Source: Belliella calami (GTDB taxonomy: Bacteria; Bacteroidota; Bacteroidia; Cytophagales; Cyclobacteriaceae). From it: 64,000 bases of DNA. The notes under the pieces are model-generated. The model did no database searches, had not been told where the DNA came from, and saw only the letters and a list, made by a program, of their open reading frames with translations. The DNA lies in the NCBI RefSeq assembly GCF_022549695.1, contig NZ_JAKZGS010000005.1:124001-188000 (forward strand), in the 5' to 3' direction. Positions 15,895-26,118 of this stretch are shown here, one piece after another (position 1 is the first letter of the stretch; each line of letters begins with the position of its first letter). The position numbers and the translations under genes were made by a program.

Positions 15895-18800
15895 TTACTC
15901 TACATCTTTGAGCAGTTCTTCAACAGCTTTTTCCAATTGCTCGTCAATCCCTTTATCAATTTTCCCAGGCATATTTTTCACTTGAAACTGTGGCTTAGTT
16001 TCATTGTTTTCCATCCATTCTCCAGCTTTGTTTTTGGCAGAAACTGGCACTATTCCCCATCGGGTCCCGTCAGGAAGTGCTTCCCAACCAGCAAAAGAGC
16101 AAGTTCCTGGAGTTGGCATACCGACAGTCTTTCCAATTTTCAAATCTGTATATCCGCAAGCAAAACAATGTCCATCCGAATAATTTGATTCATTGAACAT
16201 CGCCAAAGTAGGCTTGGTCCATCTGAATGTAGGTTCATACCCAAGATCACGCTCTTCTGTAGCATAAGTGATAAACTTATCTCCTGTAAAGAACATAGCC
16301 AAATCAGCTACCAAATCACCACCTCCATTGAAACGGGTGTCCACGATTACTCCTTTTTTGTCATGATATTTGCCCATCATTTCTTCATAAGTAGTTCTAT
16401 ATGGTCCGTCTGACATGCCTGGTATGTGAACGTACCCAAGTTTGCCATCTGACATTTTCTCTACTTCCTCTTGATTTTTCTTCACCCATCTTGTGTAGAG
16501 CAACCTAGCTTCTTCTCCGATAGAAATTGGCTTTACTGTAATCTGTTGTCTTTTTCCCGAAGCTGGATCCAATACTTCCAAGAGAGTGAACTTATCAGCT
16601 TTTCTATTGAAATACTGTGCTACATCCTTATCAATTGAGATCGTCTCACCATCGATTTTTTCGATGATCATCCCCGCTTTTACATCCAAATTGGACTTGT
16701 CAAGTGGCGAACCCTTGATAATCTCAGCTATTTTGATTCCATCTTCCTTGTGAGAATAATCCATGAAAATCCCCAAAGAAGCTGTAGCGTCAGACTGAGG
16801 AACATTTCTGCTATACCTCGCTCCTGCATGTGATACATTCAATTCTCCAATCAACTCCGAAACCATCTCTGCAAATTCATATCCATTCCCTATATGAGGA
16901 AGATATTTTTCGTAAGATGCAGTCAAAGAATCCCAATCCACGCCATGCATATCAGGTGTGTAAAATGCCCCCTTTGTTCTGATTTTTATGTGTTCAAAAG
17001 CATGTGCTCTTTCCGCTTCTGTATCCATATTCATCTCACCAGCAATTTTAATGGCTTCCCTCTTAGTTCCATTGCTGGTGATTTTGGAAATACTTCCACC
17101 ACTCAGAAGGTAAAGATTTTTCATCTCTTTGTCCCATTCCAGACTTCCTCCCCCACCGTCAAGCTTCAGTTCCATCTTGGTTTCTTTGGTTCGCAGATCC
17201 GTACTCCATAAATTCATTCCCTTCTCAAATCGAGCTAGATAATATAGTTTCTCTGCATCTTTGTCCAACACAGCATCACCGAGTGAAGCTGAATGAATTG
17301 TCAGCTTTGCTTTTCTCTCTCGGATGTCTTCCAAATCGATTTTTATATCTTCTACTTTTTTATCATCCTTTTTGTCATCTTTCTTTTCGTCCTTTTTGTC
17401 AGATTCACCTTTGTTGGATTTTTCCACTTCTTTCATCAAGTCGAAGTCTTCCTTACTAAGGTTGAATTTTTCAAAAGCTTCTTTGGTAAAAAACATTGTA
17501 TAGACATCATTTTGAGATCCGCCACTTGTAGCAAAGCTTTTCAAACCATCTCTATTTGAGAACCAAAGCATTTGCTTTCCTCCATTGACAAATTTTGGAT
17601 TTCTATCCCCATAGCCACTTTGGGTAAGATTTTCCATTGGTTTCTTGCCACTGGCATCCAATAAAACTATCTCACCATTGGCCATGGTAGGACTGTATTC
17701 AGCCAAAAGCCATTTGCTATCTGGACTCCAAGTGAAATATTGATCTCCATCACGCATGTGCATCAATTGGTCTTCATTCATCAATGTGACCGTTTCTTTA
17801 CTTGCTAAATCCATCACCTTCAATTTCTTTCTGGATTCTATATAAGCCAGTTTTTTTCCATCCGGAGAAATCGATGGCTGGTAATTGTCAAATTCATTGC
17901 TGACCAATTGCTCTTCTTCTATCAAAGTGCTTGCATAGAAAAATGGCTCTTCTTTTTCCCTAGATCTTTTCACTTGGAAGATCGACCATTTCCCGTCTCT
18001 TTCACTCGAATAAACTATCGATTTTCCATCTGGAGCAAATTGAACAAAGCGCTCTTGCTCTGGTGTTTTGGTAATTCTTTTGGTCAATGAACCATCTACA
18101 GAAGTAACAAAAACTTCTCCTCTTGCTATGAATGCGATCTCTTTTCCATCAGGTGAAATCGACATTTCCCTTACACCTCCATTAATAGCTATATAACTAT
18201 CAGGATTTGAAATGGACTGGGTTTTGATTTCAACTTTAATTTTTTCTGGCGAACCTCCTTCTTTTAGAAGGTATAGCTCTCCATCATAAGAAAAACACAT
18301 CTGACCATTATCTGCTATAGATAAAAACCTTACTGGAAAATCTTTCAAGTCTGTCAGTGATTTCTTTTGAGAAGGATTCTCAACATCCATTTTGAAAACA
18401 TTGTAACTTCCTCCCTCTTCTGACAGATAGTAAATTTCCTTTTCCCCAGGTCCAAACACTGGGTTTCTATCTTCTCCACCAAAAGTGGTCAACATCTTAT
18501 GGGAATTGGTCTCTGTATCATAAATCCAGATATCTCTTGTGATGGCTGACTGATGCTTTTTCCTCCATTCATTTTCACCACCTTTTTTGTCATGGTAGAT
18601 CATTTTCTTGCCATCAGCACTTACTTTGATATATTCTGCCGGTATCGTCCAAATTTGATCTACCCTCCCACCTTTGACTGGAACTTTATATAATTCAGGC
18701 TGTGAGCCAGTAGGATACTGTCTATGTTCTGCAAGATCTTGTCTCACTCCTCCAAAAATCACTGATTCTCCATCTGAGGAAAAACTATAAGGCATCTCGT

Positions 18801-19131
18801 CATTGGAATGATACGTCAATCTGCTGGCAGCTCCACCTGCTGCATCCATGATAAAGACATCAAAATTGCCATACCTATCTGAAGCAAAAGCGATTTTTTC
18901 ACTGTCTTTGCTCCATACAGGCATAAAATCATGTGCTTCATGGAATGTAATTTGGGTAGCTTTTCCACCGGTGGTTGGGATCGTAAACAAATCACCTTTG
19001 TAAGTGAAGGCTACCTTACTTCCATCGGGTGAAATCGTTGGGTAACGAAGCCATTTTGGGGCTCCTTGAGCCATAGAAAGCCCAAATACTCCTGTGAGTA
19101 AAACACTTAAACAAATTTTTCTCAATTTCAT
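15895..19131 (-). CDS. Tricorn-like S41 protease with N-terminal beta-propellers
   Basis: 1078 residues from the ATG at 19131 (an in-frame TTG at 19167 is ignored), giving signal peptide MKLRKICLSVLLTGVFGLSMAQ. WD40-like/TolB-type propeller repeats (YPTISPDGSKVAFTYKGDLF and relatives) fill about 25-560. A lysine/aspartate-rich linker at about 580-605 is followed by more propeller-like sequence, a helical region, a PDZ domain (about 770-860) and the S41 catalytic domain with VIVDTRFNGGGD. The presumed nucleophile Ser is in NYSDGHCFACGY, aligned with the G-S-D-G of tricorn. Size and order match archaeal tricorn, but this copy is exported, so it probably degrades peptides in the periplasm. Confidence 0.9.
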   Translation of the reverse strand: MKLRKICLSVLLTGVFGLSMAQGAPKWLRYPTISPDGSKVAFTYKGDLFTIPTTGGKATQITFHEAHDFMPVWSKDSEKIAFASDRYGNFDVFIMDAAGGAASRLTYHSNDEMPYSFSSDGESVIFGGVRQDLAEHRQYPTGSQPELYKVPVKGGRVDQIWTIPAEYIKVSADGKKMIYHDKKGGENEWRKKHQSAITRDIWIYDTETNSHKMLTTFGGEDRNPVFGPGEKEIYYLSEEGGSYNVFKMDVENPSQKKSLTDLKDFPVRFLSIADNGQMCFSYDGELYLLKEGGSPEKIKVEIKTQSISNPDSYIAINGGVREMSISPDGKEIAFIARGEVFVTSVDGSLTKRITKTPEQERFVQFAPDGKSIVYSSERDGKWSIFQVKRSREKEEPFFYASTLIEEEQLVSNEFDNYQPSISPDGKKLAYIESRKKLKVMDLASKETVTLMNEDQLMHMRDGDQYFTWSPDSKWLLAEYSPTMANGEIVLLDASGKKPMENLTQSGYGDRNPKFVNGGKQMLWFSNRDGLKSFATSGGSQNDVYTMFFTKEAFEKFNLSKEDFDLMKEVEKSNKGESDKKDEKKDDKKDDKKVEDIKIDLEDIRERKAKLTIHSASLGDAVLDKDAEKLYYLARFEKGMNLWSTDLRTKETKMELKLDGGGGSLEWDKEMKNLYLLSGGSISKITSNGTKREAIKIAGEMNMDTEAERAHAFEHIKIRTKGAFYTPDMHGVDWDSLTASYEKYLPHIGNGYEFAEMVSELIGELNVSHAGARYSRNVPQSDATASLGIFMDYSHKEDGIKIAEIIKGSPLDKSNLDVKAGMIIEKIDGETISIDKDVAQYFNRKADKFTLLEVLDPASGKRQQITVKPISIGEEARLLYTRWVKKNQEEVEKMSDGKLGYVHIPGMSDGPYRTTYEEMMGKYHDKKGVIVDTRFNGGGDLVADLAMFFTGDKFITYATEERDLGYEPTFRWTKPTLAMFNESNYSDGHCFACGYTDLKIGKTVGMPTPGTCSFAGWEALPDGTRWGIVPVSAKNKAGEWMENNETKPQFQVKNMPGKIDKGIDEQLEKAVEELLKDVE

Positions 19132-19228
19132 ACTTTCTGTTTTGGATATCGAAGCTAAATTAATCAAAAAACACAGTGTGAAAATTTCTTTTATACCAAA
19201 GGAAAAAATTATTCATGTTTATACGGAA

Positions 19229-19363
19229 CTTTGCCACTAATTAAAGAAAAGTCTGATTTAGCTTAGATCCGATATTTATTGATATTAGATACTCATAGAC
19301 ATTGAACATAAGCGAACAATCAACAATAGAATTAAGGCTAGTGGCAAAGAGGCGGATAATCAT
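19229..19363. repeat. Degenerate copy of the GCGGATAATCA element
   Basis: An 11-bp inverted repeat, CTTTGCCACTA (19229-19239) and TAGTGGCAAAG (19339-19349), is followed directly by GGCGGATAATCAT. The right end CTAGTGGC..GCGGATAATCAT parallels GATTAGTGGCATGATTGCGGATAATCAT in the complete copy at 47214-47455. It lies in the gap between the tricorn-like gene's start and the pseudouridine synthase gene's end. Confidence 0.5.
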
Positions 19364-19398
19364 AAAATTATTTAAGCGTATGAAAATTTCCGTGGCTT

Positions 19399-21066
19399 CT
19401 AAAACTCTGCTTTGACTTCAAAATGCATCCACTCTTGTGATTTTGGGTGTGTGAAAGCCAAATACTCAGCATGAAGATGCAATCTGCTACTCCTTCTCCC
19501 ATAAAGATCATCACCCAAAATCGGTGTATTCAGTCCACTTGGATGTGCTGCATGCATTCTTAGCTGATGGGTTCGTCCCGTAATTGGAAAAAAGTGTATT
19601 CTTGTCAACCCATCTTTTACCCCCAAAACTTTAAACTTGGTCTGAGATGGTTTTCCATATTTGTAACAAACCAGCTGATGTGGTCGATTGTCTAAATCAA
19701 CCCTAATTGGCAAATCGATCAAGCCTTCTTTATCCTGAATTTCACCATCTAGCAAGGCTAAATATCTTTTTTCTACTGTTCTCTTGACAAATTGGGATTG
19801 GAGTTCCTGATGAGTAAATTTATTCTTCGCAACCAAGATAATTCCCGAAGTGCTCTGATCTAGTCTGTGAACCAAAATCGCATCTGGATAAAGGTCAACG
19901 ATTCTCTTTTGGACTGAATCACTCACATTTTTACCTGGAACAGACAAAAATTCTGAAGGCTTGTTCACAACCATCAGCACATCATCTTCATAAATCACCT
20001 CAAGCGCTTTGCCTTCGGCAGGGTTTTTCAAAAATGGGTTTTCTTCTACTTCAAGTCCCTTGAGCATGTGTCCCAAAATCGGCTCACATTTGCTTTTACA
20101 AGCTGGGTAAAATTCACCGTGCTTTCGGATCTCAGACTTTGGGGATTGTCCCCACCAAAATTCCGCCATAGCAATGGGTTTCAAATCATGGAGAAAAGCA
20201 TAATGCAACAACTTTGGAGCAGCACATTCTCCTGATCCTGCAGGAATGGGAATATTCAAATCCAAGGAAAAAATTTCCCTCAAACTTTTCCATTCTTTTT
20301 CAGCATTCAGAAATTTATAATTATCAAAAAGTTGCTGTTGAAGTGCGTTGGATCGTTCTTTTCTTTCCATTTTCAGTTTCTCTAACTGATCTTCAAAGAC
20401 AATTAAATTTCTTTTCAAACCCTGTAACCTCTCGTCCCACTCTTTGACAAATAGATTGAAAAAGTATTTATTCCTTAGGCTTTCATCTACCTGCTCTGCT
20501 AAGAGCTTGTCGTAATCCTCAGAGCTCAAAACATTAAGTAACTCTTTTTTCCTTTGTTTCCTAAGCCTTCGAGCATTATTGACTTCATCTTTCTTCTCTT
20601 CGATCTCCAATTGAGCTTTTTTACTAAGTTGCAGCCATTCTGATTTTAGAGAAATGTATTCTTCATTCGCTTCTAAAGTTTCAATTTCCTGATTGATCTT
20701 ATTGATGATTTTTTCTCCATTTTTGAAAAAACCATCTGACCTCAGCATATCATATACTGGTGGCACAAAAAACTGATGCTCATTGCTGTCTGCTAGCTTT
20801 CCTGAAAAACCAGCCAAGAATCCCAGTTCCAAATTTGCATTTTGCACTACAAGCACACCGAACATCTTTCCAATTGCCAAAGTTTTGTCTTCTGGATTCA
20901 AACCAAAATTATGAATCCAGTCTGTTTGGTTGGTAAGATATTCCTTAAGCTGAATGGCCGCATTTATTGCCAACGGATTAGGTTGGTAATAAAATGGGAA
21001 AGTGAACTCCTTTGGAATTTCTAGTCCTCCTGTTGATTTTTGGAATGGGATAAATCTGTCTGCCAC
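19399..21066 (-). CDS. RluA-family RNA pseudouridine synthase with long N-terminal extension
   Basis: 555 residues starting at GTG (21066); no better ATG lies upstream. The C-terminal half (about 345-550) is an RluA catalytic domain with the catalytic Asp in HRLDQSTSGIILVAKN, plus KRYLALLDGEI and GRTHQLRMHAAHPSGLNTPILGDDLYG. It isomerises uridine to pseudouridine in rRNA or tRNA. The first 345 residues are extra compared with E. coli RluA: an N-terminal domain, a highly charged helical/coiled-coil segment (about 115-260) and a cysteine-containing segment near 275-330 (GECAAPKLLHYAFLHDLKP, YPACKSKCEPILGHML). Long versions like this are known in several bacteria; the extension's role is unclear. 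RNA target unknown. Confidence 0.9.
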   Translation of the reverse strand: MADRFIPFQKSTGGLEIPKEFTFPFYYQPNPLAINAAIQLKEYLTNQTDWIHNFGLNPEDKTLAIGKMFGVLVVQNANLELGFLAGFSGKLADSNEHQFFVPPVYDMLRSDGFFKNGEKIINKINQEIETLEANEEYISLKSEWLQLSKKAQLEIEEKKDEVNNARRLRKQRKKELLNVLSSEDYDKLLAEQVDESLRNKYFFNLFVKEWDERLQGLKRNLIVFEDQLEKLKMERKERSNALQQQLFDNYKFLNAEKEWKSLREIFSLDLNIPIPAGSGECAAPKLLHYAFLHDLKPIAMAEFWWGQSPKSEIRKHGEFYPACKSKCEPILGHMLKGLEVEENPFLKNPAEGKALEVIYEDDVLMVVNKPSEFLSVPGKNVSDSVQKRIVDLYPDAILVHRLDQSTSGIILVAKNKFTHQELQSQFVKRTVEKRYLALLDGEIQDKEGLIDLPIRVDLDNRPHQLVCYKYGKPSQTKFKVLGVKDGLTRIHFFPITGRTHQLRMHAAHPSGLNTPILGDDLYGRRSSRLHLHAEYLAFTHPKSQEWMHFEVKAEF

Positions 21067-21105
21067 TATACTTTTCTATACAAATTGACGTCAAAAGTAT
21101 AAAGA

Positions 21106-22098
21106 TTATTTGACAATTTTCTCGAGAACCCAATTAGCCCTTGCTGCTGATTCACCTGTACTGATTGCCTCCGATTTTCCCAAAATCGTATTTACAATAT
21201 TTTCAATTAAGTTAAATTGAATATGCTTGGGAAGATCAAATTCAAAATGTTGATGTCCTTGTTCATCTGTAAACAGCTCAAATTCACCTTTCCCAAAAGT
21301 TTCAAACTTTATATAACCTTTACTACCATAGATAATAGTCTGATCAATTTTAGCACATTTCCCAGTTGTAAAGCACCAGTTGCCAGTACCAATCACCCCT
21401 GATTGAAATTTGAAGATCCCTGCAACAAGATCTTCAGCTTCATACTTTCCAGCTTGATTTGTCGAAAATCCATTTGCATCCACTATCCTTCCCAACAGAA
21501 AGTCCATTAAATCCATTTGGTGGGAAGCCAAATCATAAAAATAACCCCCACCTGCTATTTCTGGATTTACTCTCCAATTTTCAGAAACATTGGCGATGAT
21601 ATCCGACACCAATTCTTGCTTGAGATCAATGTGAACAGTTCGGATTTCACCAATCACACCTTTCTCTATGAGTTCCTTGATTTTTACAAAATGAGGCAAC
21701 GCTCTTCTGTAATAAGCAACAAACAAGGGACTCTTATACGTTTTGCAGATCTCCATCATCTCAATACATTCTTGAAAGGTTCTTGCCATTGGTTTCTCCA
21801 CATAGATTGGCTTTCCTGACTTTGCTGCCAATTTAGTCAATTCAGCATGTGGTTTGGGTGGTGTCGCAATGTAAATGGCATTGACCTCAGGATCGTTGAT
21901 TAATTTTTCAGCATCTGTGTACCATTTGGGAATCTGATGCCTTTTGGCATAATCCCTTACCTTTTCTTCGCTCCTCCGCATTACAGCTACCAACTTACTG
22001 TTTTCCAACAAGTTCATTGCAGGCGCTGATTTGACCTCGCACACATTTCCAACTCCAATAATACCCCAGCGTACTTCTCTTTCCGATGATTTGTTCAT
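21106..22098 (-). CDS. Gfo/Idh/MocA-family NAD(P)-dependent oxidoreductase
   Basis: 330 residues from the ATG at 22098. A Rossmann N-terminus WGIIGVGNVCEVKSAPAMN binds NAD(P). The EKP motif appears as YVEKPMARTFQEC (about 95-108) and holds the conserved Lys. The C-terminal GFO_IDH_MocA_C domain has GGGYFYDLASHQMDLMDFLLG, where the conserved His acts in catalysis. Such enzymes oxidise or reduce sugars, inositols or biliverdin-like substrates; the substrate is not identifiable. It ends 39 bp after the start of the pseudouridine synthase in the same direction, so the two may be co-transcribed. Confidence 0.9.
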   Translation of the reverse strand: MNKSSEREVRWGIIGVGNVCEVKSAPAMNLLENSKLVAVMRRSEEKVRDYAKRHQIPKWYTDAEKLINDPEVNAIYIATPPKPHAELTKLAAKSGKPIYVEKPMARTFQECIEMMEICKTYKSPLFVAYYRRALPHFVKIKELIEKGVIGEIRTVHIDLKQELVSDIIANVSENWRVNPEIAGGGYFYDLASHQMDLMDFLLGRIVDANGFSTNQAGKYEAEDLVAGIFKFQSGVIGTGNWCFTTGKCAKIDQTIIYGSKGYIKFETFGKGEFELFTDEQGHQHFEFDLPKHIQFNLIENIVNTILGKSEAISTGESAARANWVLEKIVK

Positions 22099-22159
22099 GG
22101 CTATAAATTTACAATTAAATACCAATTTGTAGGTTTGTTTATCCTTAATCAAAGAATTT

Positions 22160-22192
22160 TTTGAACCAAATTGATTAAACTGAGTATATTTA
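22160..22192 (+). promoter_or_regulatory. Candidate Bacteroidota promoter for acyl-CoA oxidase gene
   Basis: TTTG (22160-22163), a 21-bp spacer and TATATTTA (7 of 8 match to TAnnTTTG) at 22185-22192. It would start transcription just before the ATG at 22213. Confidence 0.4.
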
Positions 22193-22212
22193 GATAAATC
22201 AATTTTGATCTT

Positions 22213-24507
22213 ATGCTACATTCAGGAGAACTTCACAATAACCCAAAACTCTATATTTTCCTTCCTTTGTATTATACACTTTGGATGGATAGTGTCTTGA
22301 CACCAACAGAAATCAGCGAAATGCATAAGCTGATTAACAAACAAGATTGGATTTCAGGTACTGAAAAAGAATACCTATTAAGTAAACTAAATCCTGCCGA
22401 AGGGCCAAATTCCAAAGAACTAAAAAGTTGGAAGAAAAAAATAAAATCCATAGATCTAGACCGTACACAGAGTCTATCGCAGATTGGTGAATCTCTTGTC
22501 AAGCAGGAAAATCCAAACATCAGTATAGAAGAAAAAATCCACATTGACTTTCAAGAAGCAGAGAAAGCACTTGGGCTGCTGAGTAAAGAAGCTGGATTTA
22601 CTTTCAAATCCGGCCACCAAACCATCACTACCAAGCATAGAGGTGACCAAAATTTTGCTACAGAAAAAATGACGGGGATTTTGGATGGTGAACAAGCAAA
22701 ACTGATCAAAAAAGTAAAAGCCGTAATCTCTGACCCAAGTTTTGCCTATCGTGAGTATGACAGCTTATTGGATCAGCGGGAGCAGGTTCTTCAATGGTGC
22801 CAAGCTTTGGCAGATCAAGGTTTTGGTGCTTGGGCTTTCCCCGAATTTGCAAAAGGAAAAGATGATATGGAAGGCTATTTCACCATTATGGAAACTTTGA
22901 GTTATCATGATCTGAGTATGGTGATCAAATTTGGTGTTCAGTTTGGACTTTGGGGCATGAGTGTGTTCTTTTTGGGAAGTGAAAAACATCATCAAAAATA
23001 CCTCAAAGATATAGGAAGTCTCAAGCTTCCGGGGTGTTTTGCGATGACAGAGACAGGACATGGCTCGAATGTAAGAGGACTGGAAACAACTGCGACTTAC
23101 GATCATGAAACAAAAACATTTTCCATTCACACGCCAAATCCTGATGCACGAAAAGAATACATAGGAAATGCGGCACTTCATGGACAAATGGCGACAGTAT
23201 TTGCAAAGTTGATCATAGATGGTGAAGATTATGGAGTCAATGCTTTTGTAGTCCCCCTAAGATCGGAAAATGGAAAACTGGTGAAAGGTGTCCGCATCGA
23301 GGACTGTGGTCGAAAAATGGGGCTAAATGGCGTAGATAATGGTGTTATCTATTTTGATAATGTTGTCATTCCAAAAGAAGATATGTTGGACAAATTTGCC
23401 TTTGTCAATGAACAGGGAGAATTCGAAAGTCCTATAAGCTCAGATAACAGGAGATTTTTCACCATGCTTGGTACGTTGGTGGGAGGTAGAATTGGAATCC
23501 CAAGATCAGCACTTGCAGCGAGTAAAACGGGTCTGACCATTGCCATTCGCCATGCAGAAAAAAGGAAGCAATTTGGCCCTGAAGGAGGTGAGGAAGTCCC
23601 TATTTTGAATTATAGACTTCATCAGAGAAGATTGATGCCGCCATTAGCTACTTCATATGCCTTACATTTCGCATTGCGATACCTTACGCAAAGATTTTTG
23701 GACAGAAAAGAAGAAGAAGCTCAGGAAATTGAAGCTTTGGCAGCAGGATTGAAAGCTTATACAACATGGTTTGCGACAGCTACTCTTCAGGAATGCCGAG
23801 AAGCGTGTGGTGGAAAAGGCTATCTTTCCGAAAACAGAATCGATGCCTTAAAAAATGATACGGACGTCTATACAACATTCGAAGGAGACAATGTCGTCTT
23901 GATGCAACTTGTAGCCAAAAATAGGCTGACAGAGTTCAGGCAGGAATTTGGTCACATGAACATGTTCACCATTTTCAATTATATAACTGCCCAAGCGAAA
24001 ACCTCAATTGTCGAAAAAAATCCTATTACTGTGAGAAATACAGACTCAAAACATTTATTGGATTTTGATTTTCATCTCAATGCTTTTGTTTACAGAGAAA
24101 AAGCAATTCTCAGCAGTGCCGCCCAAAGATTGAAGAGACATATCGATGAAGGAATGGATTCATTTGATGCAACTAACGTGGCACAGCATCATTTGCAGAA
24201 TGTAGGTCAGGCATATATAGAAAGGGTTATCCTAGAGCAATTTCAAAAAATCGTAAACGAAACGACTGACGAAGATTGTAAAATGGCCTTAACCCAACTC
24301 TGCCAACTGTATGCCTTACAAACAATAGAGAAAAATAGAGGGTGGTATTTGGAACAAGGCTATATGGAGGGTGTAAAGACAAAAGCAATCAGAAAAGAAG
24401 TAAATCAGCTCTGTTGGGAGGTCCGTAAAAATGCTTCTGCTTTAATAAATGCTTTTGACATTCCAGAAAGCTGCATTGCCGCACCGATAGCTATGAAAAC
24501 TGAGTAA
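22213..24507 (+). CDS. Acyl-CoA oxidase/dehydrogenase family flavoprotein
   Basis: 764 residues. The length and motifs fit the acyl-CoA oxidase branch rather than short-chain dehydrogenases. FAD/substrate motif: CFAMTETGHGSNVRGLETTATYD (about 275-298). Middle domain: GVRIEDCGRKMGLNGVDNGVIYFDNV. C-terminal domain: EACGGKGYLSENRIDALKND followed by TTFEGDNVVLMQLVAKN, where the glutamate of F-E-G is in the position of the catalytic base. It catalyses the first step of fatty-acid beta-oxidation, making trans-2-enoyl-CoA. Whether electrons go to oxygen or to ETF is not decidable here. The start could also be the ATG at 22285. Confidence 0.9.
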   Translation: MLHSGELHNNPKLYIFLPLYYTLWMDSVLTPTEISEMHKLINKQDWISGTEKEYLLSKLNPAEGPNSKELKSWKKKIKSIDLDRTQSLSQIGESLVKQENPNISIEEKIHIDFQEAEKALGLLSKEAGFTFKSGHQTITTKHRGDQNFATEKMTGILDGEQAKLIKKVKAVISDPSFAYREYDSLLDQREQVLQWCQALADQGFGAWAFPEFAKGKDDMEGYFTIMETLSYHDLSMVIKFGVQFGLWGMSVFFLGSEKHHQKYLKDIGSLKLPGCFAMTETGHGSNVRGLETTATYDHETKTFSIHTPNPDARKEYIGNAALHGQMATVFAKLIIDGEDYGVNAFVVPLRSENGKLVKGVRIEDCGRKMGLNGVDNGVIYFDNVVIPKEDMLDKFAFVNEQGEFESPISSDNRRFFTMLGTLVGGRIGIPRSALAASKTGLTIAIRHAEKRKQFGPEGGEEVPILNYRLHQRRLMPPLATSYALHFALRYLTQRFLDRKEEEAQEIEALAAGLKAYTTWFATATLQECREACGGKGYLSENRIDALKNDTDVYTTFEGDNVVLMQLVAKNRLTEFRQEFGHMNMFTIFNYITAQAKTSIVEKNPITVRNTDSKHLLDFDFHLNAFVYREKAILSSAAQRLKRHIDEGMDSFDATNVAQHHLQNVGQAYIERVILEQFQKIVNETTDEDCKMALTQLCQLYALQTIEKNRGWYLEQGYMEGVKTKAIRKEVNQLCWEVRKNASALINAFDIPESCIAAPIAMKTE

Positions 24508-24698
24508 ATCCATGGTAAAAATTAGAGATTTGGATGCTTCAAATCATCCCTGAGACCTTGGATTTGGAAATAAAATTGATTGAATACACATCAGGATCAG
24601 ATTTAGAAACTAAACCTAATTCAATTAATTTTCTTGACCTAGTTGAAAATCAATAAATAGTGATAGTTTTGATAGAAAATCACCCATAAATATTTAAC

Positions 24699-26105
24699 AT
24701 GATCCAGCAATCAACTTCTCCGAAAAATGAGATGAGTTCTTTTAGAAACTTAATCATCTTTTCAATTTTGCTAATGTTTTTTGGTTTTCATCACTTCGCT
24801 GCAGCACAGGGAATCTATACAGCTAGAGGCTATTGGGAAGAGACCAATAAAGTGACCTACAAAACGATCAAGAAGAAACAGGTTGTAGGTGATCCTGTCA
24901 CTGATGAGGAAATGTCTTACCTCTTAGATTTCGAAGATTTTTTGAATAGCTACTATCAAAAGTTATCTGAAAATGAAAGAAACTTATATGAAAAGATGCG
25001 AAATCAGTGGGATAGAGAGGTGTCTCAACCGACTAGCGTTCAACCAACACCAACAGAATTTGAATGGAGAGGCATAGATCGGGTAATCGCTACTACCTAT
25101 GGTATATACTATGGAGCATCGTTGGTTTCAGTTTTGGAATTGGACAATTTTGGTGTTTTGGGAATTCCTTTAATGACTGGAGGGATGTGGGCCTTGGGTC
25201 CTGTAATCAACCCAAAAAAGTTTGATGACATAGACAGGTCAGTTATTAGAGCCAACAATGCGGGTCGCTTTCTGGGTTTAATTTATGGGGGTTCATTGGG
25301 ATTGGTGATCGGTGGAAATACTTACAATGAAGGTAAGACTGCTTTTGCTTTTTCCACTGTTGGAAGTATAGCCCTTGGAGAAGTAGCTTTTCAGATGCAA
25401 AAAAGAAGAAGGTATTCCGAAGGACATATAGAAGTTATGCGCCATCATGGAGTCCTAGGTTCATTTGTAGGGATTTCTACAATTTCCGCCTTAAATTCTG
25501 ACAATGGGAGAATCTATGGACTGGGTGCTTTGGTAGGTGGAGCGACAGGGCTTGCTTTGGGAAATATCGCTTCAAAAAAATACCCATATTCAAAAGGTGA
25601 TGGTAATTATATTACCAATATGAGCATAATTGGTACAGGAATAGGATTTGCGATCGCTACCCAAGCCACAATCGACAATTATAGTAGTGGCGTTATATTG
25701 ATTCCTGCTGCATTTAGTGTGATTGGTACAAGTATCGGCCAAAAAACAGTAAAAGGGGTAAATCTAACCAACAAGCAAGGTAGTACCATCAATTACGCTT
25801 CAGGTGGAGCCGCTTTAGTCGGTTTGGGTGTGGCTGCCTTGGCCGAAAGTGGATCTCCTGCTGTGATAATCGGTTTACCATCTGGTTTTGCCCTGATTAC
25901 TCAGCAAATTCTTTTTTCCAAATACAAAAAAGAGAACATGAATTTTGACCTTTCAGGAAAGAACAAAGAGGAATCGATCAATTATTCTTTGAAATTCAAT
26001 CCGGAAAACTACTTTGTCAATCAACAGCTTCAAGCCAAAGCGACTATTTTCAGTTCTTATTCACAACTTTCAGCACCAATTGTTAATTTCAAATTGAATT
26101 TTTAA
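24699..26105 (+). CDS. Unrecognised glycine-rich membrane-associated protein
   Basis: 468 residues; not recognised. It has an N-terminal signal-like helix (FRNLIIFSILLMFFGFHHFAAAQ), better placed if translation starts at the ATG at 24732. A charged helical segment with an aromatic-rich YLLDFEDFLNSYYQKLSENERNLYEKM stretch follows (about 70-115). Then comes a long run of short glycine-zipper-like hydrophobic helices (for example FLGLIYGGSLGLVIGG, GIGFAIATQATI, GGAALVGLGVAALAESG) between about 135 and 410. The pattern suggests packed transmembrane hairpins or a multi-pass envelope protein. The TraB/GumN gene follows after 13 bp, so they are probably co-transcribed. Confidence 0.7.
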   Translation: MIQQSTSPKNEMSSFRNLIIFSILLMFFGFHHFAAAQGIYTARGYWEETNKVTYKTIKKKQVVGDPVTDEEMSYLLDFEDFLNSYYQKLSENERNLYEKMRNQWDREVSQPTSVQPTPTEFEWRGIDRVIATTYGIYYGASLVSVLELDNFGVLGIPLMTGGMWALGPVINPKKFDDIDRSVIRANNAGRFLGLIYGGSLGLVIGGNTYNEGKTAFAFSTVGSIALGEVAFQMQKRRRYSEGHIEVMRHHGVLGSFVGISTISALNSDNGRIYGLGALVGGATGLALGNIASKKYPYSKGDGNYITNMSIIGTGIGFAIATQATIDNYSSGVILIPAAFSVIGTSIGQKTVKGVNLTNKQGSTINYASGGAALVGLGVAALAESGSPAVIIGLPSGFALITQQILFSKYKKENMNFDLSGKNKEESINYSLKFNPENYFVNQQLQAKATIFSSYSQLSAPIVNFKLNF

Positions 26106-26118
26106 CCATATAATCTCC

